Program-made: the position numbers and the translations under genes
The notes under the pieces: model-generated
Database searches by the model: none
Told to the model about the DNA's origin: nothing
Seen by the model: the letters and a program-made list of their open reading frames with translations, nothing else
From: Neisseria sicca 4320
GTDB lineage: Bacteria > Pseudomonadota > Gammaproteobacteria > Burkholderiales > Neisseriaceae
Direction: 5' to 3'
Assembly (NCBI RefSeq): GCF_000193735.1
Contig: NZ_AEPF01000080.1
Coordinates: 46,181 to 110,180, forward strand
Length of the DNA: 64,000 nt
Shown: piece by piece, positions 52,718 through 59,957 of the stretch
Numbering within the stretch: position 1 is the first letter of the stretch
How the letters are laid out: every line of letters begins with the position of its first letter

Positions 52718-54169
52718 ATGGGCTTCAAGCCAATTCCTGCTGCGGTTGCGCTCGCGCTGACGCTGATTATCTGGTTCGTCATACCCGTGCCGCAGGGCGT
52801 ATCGCCCGATGCATGGCACCTTTTGGCGTTGTTCGTCGGCATCATCGCCGGCATCATCGGCAAAGCCATGTCCATCGGCGCAATGGCGATTTTGGGCATT
52901 ACCTTGGTCGCGCTGACCGGCGTGACCAACGAAAAAGCCGCCGACGCAACCAAAGACGCTCTAAGCAGCCTCAACAACTCGTTAATCTGGATGATCGGTA
53001 TCGCCATCATCATCTCGCGCGGTTTGTTGAAAACCGGCTTGGGGATGCGTATCGGCTACCTTCTGATTTCTCTTTTCGGCAAACGCACGCTGGGCGTAGG
53101 TTACAGCTTGGCACTAGCCGACTTGGTCATCGGACCGGTTACACCGAGCAACACCGCGCGCGGCGGTGCGATTGTACACCCGATTATGCGTTCCATCGCC
53201 CTGAGTTTCGATTCCGACCCCGAAAAAGGCACTGAGGGCAAAATCGGTAAATACCTCGCGCTGGTCAACTACCACGCCAACATCATCACCTGCTGTATCT
53301 TCATTACCGCGACCGCGCCCAACCCGCTGGTCGTCGAATTGGTCGCCAAAGCCACCAATTCGGAAATCCACCTCTCTTGGGGCACATGGTTCGCCGCCAT
53401 GGTCGTACCCGGCCTGATCGCCATGTTCCTGATGCCGCTGGTGCTGTATTTCCTGTATCCGCCCGAAATCAAACAAACGCCTAACGCGACCGCCCTTGCC
53501 AAAGAAAAACTGAAAGAGATGGGCGCGATGAAGCGCGACGAAAAAATCATGCTCGGCATTTTCGTGATTCTGCTGCTTTTGTGGGCGGGCGTTCCCGAAA
53601 TGCTGTTCGGCGTGAAAGTCGATGCCACCGCCACCACCTTCCTCGGCCTCTCCCTGTGTCTGCTCACCGGCGTACTGACTTGGGGCGACGCGTTGAAAGA
53701 AAAAGGCGCGTGGGACACCATCGTCTGGTTTGCCGCCTTGGTCATGATGGCGAACTTCCTCAACAAATTGGGGCTGATTGCCTGGCTGTCCGAATCCATG
53801 CAGGGCGGCATCTCCCATCTCGGCTTGGGCTGGGAAGCCGGCTGCGCCCTGTTGGTACTCGCCTACCTCTACGCCCACTACGTTTTCGCCAGCGGCACGG
53901 CACACGTTACCGCCATGTTCGGCGCGTTCTACGGCGCATGCCTCGCCTTGGGCGCACCGCCGATGCTGTTCGCCCTGATTATGGCGTCCGCCACCGGCAT
54001 CATGATGTCGCTGACCCACTACGCTTCAGGTTCATCCCCCGTCATCTACGGCTCGAACTATGTCAGCATGACCGAATGGTGGAAAGCCGGCTTCATCATG
54101 AGCGTGGTCGAAATCCTGATTTTCGGCACCATCGGCATTATCTGGTGGAAAGTGCTGGGTTACTGGTAA
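52718..54169 (+). CDS. DASS-family anion transporter (dicarboxylate/citrate:succinate antiporter type)
   Basis: A 483-residue inner-membrane protein of the SLC13/DASS family, closest in pattern to CitT/TtdT/2-oxoglutarate-malate translocators. Marks: paired hairpins with SSLNNSLIWMIGIAIIISRG, the first SNT motif VTPSNTARGG, TATAPNPL, and the C-terminal SLTHYASGSSPVIYGSNYV. AGGAG lies 8 bases before the ATG. It follows the FrdB/FrdA/NuoF-like operon and lies near fumarase, so uptake of malate or fumarate in exchange for succinate is a reasonable role. Substrate is inferred. Confidence 0.87.
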   Translation: MGFKPIPAAVALALTLIIWFVIPVPQGVSPDAWHLLALFVGIIAGIIGKAMSIGAMAILGITLVALTGVTNEKAADATKDALSSLNNSLIWMIGIAIIISRGLLKTGLGMRIGYLLISLFGKRTLGVGYSLALADLVIGPVTPSNTARGGAIVHPIMRSIALSFDSDPEKGTEGKIGKYLALVNYHANIITCCIFITATAPNPLVVELVAKATNSEIHLSWGTWFAAMVVPGLIAMFLMPLVLYFLYPPEIKQTPNATALAKEKLKEMGAMKRDEKIMLGIFVILLLLWAGVPEMLFGVKVDATATTFLGLSLCLLTGVLTWGDALKEKGAWDTIVWFAALVMMANFLNKLGLIAWLSESMQGGISHLGLGWEAGCALLVLAYLYAHYVFASGTAHVTAMFGAFYGACLALGAPPMLFALIMASATGIMMSLTHYASGSSPVIYGSNYVSMTEWWKAGFIMSVVEILIFGTIGIIWWKVLGYW

Positions 54170-54187
54170 ACCGTGCCTGAAATCAAC

Positions 54188-54225
54188 AAAAGGTCGTCTG
54201 AAAATAGGTTTTCAGACGACCTTTT
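54188..54225 (+). terminator. DUS inverted-repeat terminator
   Basis: Facing DUS copies with a 6-base loop and T-run 18 bases after the antiporter stop. Confidence 0.78.
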
Positions 54226-54268
54226 GTTATACAATCCCATCATCCTTACCAACCCACCCGCCCAAACC

Positions 54269-54682
54269 GTGAAAATCCTTATCCTCGGCAGCGGACAGGT
54301 CGGCTCGACCGTCGCGCAAAACCTCGCCTCCGTTTCCAGCAACGACGTTACCGTTATCGATATCGACGAAAAAGCCCTGCAACACATCGGCAGCCGCCTC
54401 GACGTCCAAACCATACTCGGTAACGGTGCATCCCCGTTCATCCTCGAACAGGCGGGCGCGGCAGATTCCGACCTCCTGCTCGCCCTGACCCGCAGCGACG
54501 AAACCAACATCGTCGCCTGTAAAATCGCCGCCGACCTCTTCAATATTCCCAGCCGCATCGCCCGCGTACGTTCCAGCGAATATCTGGAATACCCCTACCC
54601 CGAAAATGACGATACGGAAAACGGCAGCCTTACCGTCTTCGACATCACCGAAACCATCAGCCCCGAACAACTCGTTACCTAA
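54269..54682 (+). pseudogene. Truncated duplicate of trkA (N-terminal domain only)
   Basis: From about 54228 to 54720 the sequence repeats the promoter and first 450 bases of trkA (56019) with few differences. GTG start and VKILILGSGQVGSTVAQNLASVSS are kept. A G-to-T change turns the GAA of LVTEQL into TAA, so it encodes 137 residues, one RCK/TrkA-N domain. Similarity ends at about 54720, next to a palindromic repeat. A single TrkA-N domain might still bind NAD, but the gene is most likely a remnant. Confidence 0.88.
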
Positions 54683-54726
54683 CAGCTCGTCGGGCTGCTC
54701 AGCTACACCAGCGCGTTGCAGCAAGT

Positions 54727-54825
54727 GTAGGTCGGATACTTGTATCCGACAAAATCTTTAACATACTGGCCATTGCAATCTATTGCAGCAATGCTTGAAA
54801 TGTCGGATTCGAGAATCCGACCTAC
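54727..54825. repeat. Paired palindromes around a 49-base centre
   Basis: A GTAGGTCGGATAC-type palindrome (54727-54751) and TGTCGGATTC...CCGACCTAC (54801-54825) face each other. Each arm is itself palindromic. They belong to the family at 35851 and 39006. The element starts at the right edge of the trkA duplication. Confidence 0.78.
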
Positions 54826-54869
54826 GCCAAACTAACCGCGTGCGTGGCTACGCCATACACCCTACGCAC

Positions 54870-55346
54870 TTAATCTGAAAGTTCATATAGCATATCCAAA
54901 AAAGCATCAAAACTATCTGCAATATGGCTAGTTACCATTTTTGTATCTCCATTCTCATCTTCATAAAAATCATCATGATGCATCAGAATGATACATGGAT
55001 TTTCATTGCATTTTCTGTAATCAAAACAGATATAATCGCCATTAGCTGAAATCCCAAAAGCAATCACTTTTTTTGCATACCCATATTCATCATCAATACA
55101 TGAATAGCTATAAATATCCTCATAGCCTAAATTTTGCTTATACCCTAAAAATGAAATATCCCTTTCATCATTTTCACCGTATTGATTGACAAAATTGAAA
55201 ATATTTTCTTTAGAGTATAAATGATCATGTTTACTAAGAAGTGATACATATGAAACAGGACAAACGACCCCTACATCTTCGGCGAATTGTTGAATTGTTC
55301 TTGTTGAAACCAATCCCTCATCTGATGATATTGATAGTTTTCTCAT
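54870..55346 (-). CDS. SUKH (SMI1/KNR4) family immunity-type protein
   Basis: A 158-residue acidic cytoplasmic protein with low-GC codon use, unlike its neighbours. The pattern PVSYVSLLSKHD near the N-terminus, KKVIAFGISANGDYICFDYRK in the middle and a C-terminal IADSFDAFLDMLYEL matches the SUKH superfamily, whose bacterial members neutralise polymorphic or contact-dependent toxins. No toxin gene is adjacent, so it is an orphan. Its setting between trkA copies and an IS relic suggests horizontal arrival. Confidence 0.75.
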   Translation of the reverse strand: MRKLSISSDEGLVSTRTIQQFAEDVGVVCPVSYVSLLSKHDHLYSKENIFNFVNQYGENDERDISFLGYKQNLGYEDIYSYSCIDDEYGYAKKVIAFGISANGDYICFDYRKCNENPCIILMHHDDFYEDENGDTKMVTSHIADSFDAFLDMLYELSD

Positions 55347-55578
55347 TTTTAGTGACCTTTCTTTAACGATTTTTGACCAGTATGCCTAACAGCTTTATGA
55401 ATACTAGTAGTAAGCCGTAGCCCGTATTCTCACCAACCACGGGCGGTATAAACTTTAAAACCGACGTAGCGTGGTGCGGTACGCACGCACGCGTTCTTTG
55501 CCGTTCACACTATTATTTCAAACTTTCATACGATCTCAAACGTCGTCTGAAAACCGTGAATCCGTTTTCAGACAAGCC

Positions 55579-55691
55579 GAGACCTTTGCAAAATAGCTCT
55601 CTTTTACCTTCTTTTCTCCAACAGTCGAAAATCTGTGCTTGAGTTTCGGTTGTTTTTTGGGAAAAGGGCTATTTTATTTTACAAAGGTCTC
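55579..55691. mobile_element. 113-bp MITE-like element with IS5-type termini
   Basis: Begins GAGACCTTTGCAAAATAG and ends with CTATTTTATTTTACAAAGGTCTC, forming terminal inverted repeats like those of the IS relic alongside. It has no coding capacity. Confidence 0.65.
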
Positions 55692-55960
55692 AGGTTGAAA
55701 TCGATGTGGATAACGAGACTGTGTTCGAGTTCAAGATCGGAAAGGCTGTGTTATTGACCGAACAGGACGGAGGCTTTGAGGATTCAGATACTGCTCGATC
55801 GGTTGGTTGCCAATCAATCACCTGCTCCAGCTTTAGCAATGGGAGGCAGTCGATGTGTTTAGCAATCATGGTTTGCGCGGTTTGTTGGGAAAAGGTGGTC
55901 ATAAGAAATCCCCTAAAAATCTTGGTGGGGATTTTTGGGGAATTTTGCAAAGGTCTCAGC
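55692..55960 (-). mobile_element. Decayed IS5-family (IS1106-like) insertion sequence
   Basis: The terminal repeat GGAATTTTGCAAAGGTCTC is intact at 55942-55960. On the minus strand the transposase starts MTTFSQQTAQTMIAKHIDCLPLLKLEQVIDWQP. An internal deletion and frameshift follow; the segment LEHSLVIHIDFNL is still readable in another frame next to 55692. The catalytic DDE part is gone, so the element cannot move by itself. Confidence 0.82.
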
Positions 55961-56018
55961 CTTTTTATTTTGTTTTACTATACAATCCCATCATCCTTAC
56001 CAATCCCCCCAAAAAACC

Positions 56019-57431
56019 GTGAAAATCCTCATCCTCGGCAGCGGACAGGTCGGCTCGACCGTCGCGCAAAACCTCGCCTCCGTTTCCAGCAACGACGTTA
56101 CCGTTATCGACATCAACGAAAAAGCCCTGCAACACATCGGCAGCCGCCTCGACGTCCAAACCATACTCGGCAACGGCGCATCGCCGTTCATTCTCGAACA
56201 GGCGGACGCGGCGGACTCCGACCTTCTGCTCGCCCTGACCCGCAGCGACGAAACCAATATCGTCGCCTGTAAAATCGCCGCCGACCTTTTCAATATTCCC
56301 AGCCGCATCGCCCGCGTGCGTTCCAGCGAATATCTGGAATACCCCTACCCTGAAAACGGCGACACGGAAAACGGCAGCCTTACCGTCTTCGACATTACCG
56401 AAACCATCAGCCCCGAGCAACTCGTTACCGAACAGCTCGTCGGGCTGCTCAGCTACACCAGCGCGTTGCAAGTATTGCGGTTTGCCGACGACAAAGTCCG
56501 CATGGTCATCGTACAGGCGCGTAAAGGCGGGCTGCTCGTCAACCGTGAAATTGCCGAAATCAACCAACACCTCCCCGAAGGCGTGGACTGCCAAATCTGC
56601 GCCATATACCGCAACAACCGCCTCATCGTTCCCACGCCGCAAACCGTCATCATCGAAGGCGACGAGGTACTTTTTGCCGCCGACACCAACAGCGTCAACA
56701 CCATCATGCGCGAACTGCGTCCCAAAGAAGCGCGCACCCGCCGCATCATGATTGCCGGCGGTGGCAACATCGGCTACCGCCTCGCCAAGCAGCTCGAATC
56801 CAAATACGACATCAAAATCGTCGAATACAACCCCCGCCGCGCCGAGTGGCTCGCCGAAAACCTTGATAACACCCTCGTCCTGCAAGGCAACGCCACTGAC
56901 GAAACACTACTGGACGAAGAATACATCGACGAAATCGACGTATTCTGCGCCCTGACCAACGACGACGAAAACAACATCATGTCCAGCTTGTTGGCGAAAA
57001 ACCTCGGCGCCAAGCGCGTTGTAACCATCGTCAACCGCTCCAGCTACGTCGATTTGCTCGAAGGCAACAAAATCGACATCGTCGTGTCGCCGCACCTCAT
57101 CACCATCGGCTCCATCCTCGCCCACATCCGCCGAGGCGACATCGTTGCCGTACATCCCCTCAGACGCGGCACTGCCGAAGCCATCGAAGTCGTCGTCCAT
57201 GGCGACAAAAACACCTCCGCCATCGTCGGCAGGCGCATCAGCGGCATCAAATGGCCGGGCGACTGCTACATCGCCGCCATTGTCCGCGCCGAAACAGGCG
57301 AAGTGATCATGGGACACCACACCGACACCATTGTCCAAGATGGCGACCACATCATTTTCTTCGTTTCCCGCCGCCGCGTCTTACCCGAACTCGAAAAACT
57401 CATCCAAGTCAAAATGGGCTTTTTCGGCTGA
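56019..57431 (+). CDS. trkA: Trk system potassium uptake protein TrkA
   Basis: Peripheral NAD-binding subunit gating the TrkH potassium channel. The 470-residue protein has two TrkA-N/RCK Rossmann domains (GSGQVGSTVAQNL near 7 and AGGGNIGYRLAKQL near 245) and two TrkA-C domains. Start is GTG at 56019, equivalent to the VKILILGSG start of the duplicate; an open upstream stretch to 55935 crosses the IS terminus and is not coding. trkH lies at 61816. Confidence 0.94.
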   Translation: MKILILGSGQVGSTVAQNLASVSSNDVTVIDINEKALQHIGSRLDVQTILGNGASPFILEQADAADSDLLLALTRSDETNIVACKIAADLFNIPSRIARVRSSEYLEYPYPENGDTENGSLTVFDITETISPEQLVTEQLVGLLSYTSALQVLRFADDKVRMVIVQARKGGLLVNREIAEINQHLPEGVDCQICAIYRNNRLIVPTPQTVIIEGDEVLFAADTNSVNTIMRELRPKEARTRRIMIAGGGNIGYRLAKQLESKYDIKIVEYNPRRAEWLAENLDNTLVLQGNATDETLLDEEYIDEIDVFCALTNDDENNIMSSLLAKNLGAKRVVTIVNRSSYVDLLEGNKIDIVVSPHLITIGSILAHIRRGDIVAVHPLRRGTAEAIEVVVHGDKNTSAIVGRRISGIKWPGDCYIAAIVRAETGEVIMGHHTDTIVQDGDHIIFFVSRRRVLPELEKLIQVKMGFFG

Positions 57432-57437
57432 CACCGT

Positions 57438-57513
57438 CAAAGGTCGTCTGAAACCTGTTGCAGCAAAGTCAGAACTTTTTCAACTTTGTTGAAGCCGCGC
57501 TTTCAGACGACCT
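57438..57513 (+). terminator. Wide DUS inverted pair after trkA
   Basis: DUS copies face each other about 45 bases apart with an inner AAAGT...ACTTT partial stem, 6 bases after the stop. Confidence 0.6.
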
Positions 57514-57568
57514 GACACAAATTATCCCGCCTTATTTATTTCAACCTCCGATATAAAAAGGAAAATCC

Positions 57569-58300
57569 ATGTTACGCCCCATCCTTGCCGCCCTCGTGCT
57601 CGCAACCGCCCTGCCCGCCGCAGCCGAAACCGACACCCTTCATTACAACATGGTCGAATTTGCCGAGTCCGCCAATCTCGAAATAACCCGCGATACCATG
57701 ACCGCCCACTTCAGCATCAATGCCGAAGGCAAAGACCGCGCCACGGTTAACAAAGCATTTCAGAAAAAATTCAACGACTTCAATAAAGCCGTACAAAACA
57801 ACAAACTCCAAGCCGAGCTCCTCAGCCGCAGAGCCAGCCCTCGCCATGAATACAACAACAACGGCAAACGCATCCAAACAGGCTGGGAAGAAGTTGCCTT
57901 GTTCAAAGTCGAAAGCAAAGACTTTGACGCCATCAACCGCCTGACTGACGAGACGCTGCAAACTGCCACGCTCAACCGCATCGGCTTCAGCATATCCAAA
58001 GAAAAACGCGAAGCCGCCGTCGATCAAGTCAGCAAAGCCGCCATCCTGCGCTTCAAAGACCGCGCGCAAGACTTGGCGAAAACGCTCGGCTTTTCCAACT
58101 ACAAAATCGTCAAACTCAATTTAGGCCACATCGGCAACCGCTCCATCGACGACCGTTTAGGTTTCGCCCGCACCAAAATGATGAGTGCCGAATCCGCTAT
58201 TGTTAGAAGTGCGGCAAGCGACGAAAACAACGCTATCCAAGCTCCCTCTCCCGGCTCAGAAGAAATCAGTATTACCGTCAACGGCTTGGTGCAGATGTAA
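57569..58300 (+). CDS. SIMPL domain (DUF541) periplasmic protein
   Basis: A 243-residue exported protein: signal peptide (MLRPILAALVLATALPAAAE) followed by a SIMPL/DUF541 domain, recognisable from HFSINAEGKDRATVNKAFQKKFNDF, GWEEVALFKVESKDFDAINRLTDE and ILRFKDRAQDLAKTLGF. Relatives include E. coli YggE, linked to oxidative-stress tolerance. No partner genes are adjacent; a DUS hairpin follows. Confidence 0.85.
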   Translation: MLRPILAALVLATALPAAAETDTLHYNMVEFAESANLEITRDTMTAHFSINAEGKDRATVNKAFQKKFNDFNKAVQNNKLQAELLSRRASPRHEYNNNGKRIQTGWEEVALFKVESKDFDAINRLTDETLQTATLNRIGFSISKEKREAAVDQVSKAAILRFKDRAQDLAKTLGFSNYKIVKLNLGHIGNRSIDDRLGFARTKMMSAESAIVRSAASDENNAIQAPSPGSEEISITVNGLVQM

Positions 58301-58320
58301 AACGCTCTCAAAGCAAATAT

Positions 58321-58363
58321 AAAAGGTCGTCTGAAACCCAAAATCAGGTTTCAGACGACCTTT
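58321..58363. terminator. DUS inverted-repeat terminator between convergent genes
   Basis: Facing DUS copies with a CCAAAATCAGG loop, between the SIMPL gene and the porin gene. Confidence 0.72.
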
Positions 58364-58393
58364 ATATATTTTCTGATTATCCGTACCGTTTAA

Positions 58394-59515
58394 TCAGAAC
58401 TTATGAGCCAATCCCAAAGAGACGGCTTTTTGTTCAACAGATCCTGTTTGAGTCGGCGTCAGGCGGGTTTTTTTGCCCAGTTTCATATAACCGGCATGAG
58501 CTTGCATAGAAGTACGTTTGCTGAATTTGTATTTGGCACCGACTACAACTTGGTCGAATTTATCAACCAGTTTCTCGCCGCTGTTTACGCCTTTTGCCGC
58601 CCAACCGTGAGCGTAGCTGATTTGCGGGGTTACGTTACCGACAGTATAACCTACGGTAACGGCTGCATCGGCAACTTTGACAGCTTCTTCTTTGCCTGAA
58701 TCTTTGGTGATATCCACACCTTTGTAGGTATTGAAATCATCGGTAAAGTGCGCCAAATATTTGTTCGCGTTTTCATGACCTTTGGCGTATTGAGCACCTA
58801 CGCCGACAAACAGGTTGTCTTTGTCGTAGTAGCTTTCGATCTTCGCGATTTGGGCGGCTTTGACTTTGCCGTCTTTGTTGGTGTACGCGCCTTTATAATG
58901 ACCGTAGCCCAGTTTGGTGGCAAAACCGTTGTTTTCGTAGATCAAACCGGCAGTATATTGCTCTTTGCTCGGTTTTTCGTGTACGTATTTGTCGTCCGGA
59001 TTGCGGTTGTCGCGCGGAGCGTAGGAGGCATTGAACTTGAATCCGCCGAACGAAGGGCTGTCATAACGCAAAGAGGTCGTACGTACGCCGGTGCGGGTGT
59101 TGATACCCAAACCCATGGCATCGGTTTTATACATCCACGGATCGATGGTGTCCATTTCGTTGAGCATGTTGTCGATGTTACCGGCACGAACTTTACCAAA
59201 CTTGCCTTCCAAACCGATGAAGGAATTGCGGTTGCCGAAACGTTGGCTGTTGGATTCGCCTAAAATAGAGGTACGCTGTTCAACCTGCCAAATGACTTTG
59301 AGGTCGTCTGAAAGTTTCTCGTTGCCTTTGAAGCCGATGCGCGAAGTATTGTCGTTGATGCGGGTAGCGGTCGCGCTTTTTTCAGTACCTTCACTGCCTT
59401 TGATTTTCACTTGTCCTGCGGTGATGCTGCTTTTCACTTGTCCATAAAGAACAACTTCGGCGGATGCTGCAAAAGGCAAAGCCGCGATAGTCAGGGCAAT
59501 AATAGCTTTTTTCAT
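58394..59515 (-). CDS. Outer-membrane porin, PorB-type
   Basis: A 373-residue trimeric porin of the neisserial PorA/PorB family. Signal peptide MKKAIIALTIAALPFAASA is followed by EVVLYGQVKSSI, then RIGFKGNEKLSDDLKVIWQVEQ, NRNSFIGLEGKFGKVRAG (constriction-loop region), VTPQISYAHGWAAKG, FDQVVVGAKYKFSKRTS and the C-terminal strand LGLAHKF with final Phe needed for BAM assembly. Variable loops are Lys/Asn-rich. A DUS at 59301-59312 encodes LSDDLK. A symbol is not assigned because commensals differ in porin naming. Confidence 0.93.
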   Translation of the reverse strand: MKKAIIALTIAALPFAASAEVVLYGQVKSSITAGQVKIKGSEGTEKSATATRINDNTSRIGFKGNEKLSDDLKVIWQVEQRTSILGESNSQRFGNRNSFIGLEGKFGKVRAGNIDNMLNEMDTIDPWMYKTDAMGLGINTRTGVRTTSLRYDSPSFGGFKFNASYAPRDNRNPDDKYVHEKPSKEQYTAGLIYENNGFATKLGYGHYKGAYTNKDGKVKAAQIAKIESYYDKDNLFVGVGAQYAKGHENANKYLAHFTDDFNTYKGVDITKDSGKEEAVKVADAAVTVGYTVGNVTPQISYAHGWAAKGVNSGEKLVDKFDQVVVGAKYKFSKRTSMQAHAGYMKLGKKTRLTPTQTGSVEQKAVSLGLAHKF

Positions 59516-59886
59516 ACAAACTCCTCTTTAATCAAAGAATCAAATCTAGGCCTATCGTTTCACAAAATAAGAGACTCAAAACCGAAAACAGCAGGCCCGT
59601 GGAATGGAACAGTTTGCGCAATCATAATGAACTTTCGATATTTAAACAATGCTTTTCATCTTGATAGGAATTATTATTCATTAGAGTTTAGACTTTTTAC
59701 AACAAGCCGACATTTTTTATAGTCAATTCAAATAGAAAGGCATAGCTCATCATTTCAGAACAGGCTAGAATTTTGAAATTTTAAAATTGGCTTCCCCTTC
59801 ATCCTTTTTAAAATACTAAGAATCGTTTTTCCATTTCGCGGGGAATAAGATGATAGCCATTTTTATCTGAATGAACATTATCCATA
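59516..59886. promoter_or_regulatory. Porin promoter region
   Basis: About 370 AT-rich bases upstream of the porin ATG with an AGGAG ribosome site at 59519-59523 (minus strand). No gene, DUS or clear operator is visible; the length suggests room for regulator sites. Confidence 0.4.
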
Positions 59887-59947
59887 GTCGTCTGAAAATA
59901 GAAAAAGCACCTCAACCGAGGTGCTTTTTCTATTTTCAGACGACCTT
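59887..59947 (-). terminator. Extended DUS hairpin terminator of pyrG
   Basis: Arms of about 28 bases, each made of a DUS plus AATAGAAAAAGCACCTC and its complement, around a 3-base loop. It is the longest perfect stem in the window and lies 10 bases past the pyrG stop. Confidence 0.88.
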
Positions 59948-59957
59948 TTGCCGAGTA

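Noticed and set aside
55935..56018. Extension of TrkA upstream of GTG
   Set aside because: It reads across the IS terminal repeat; the duplicate copy keeps similarity only from the promoter and GTG start.
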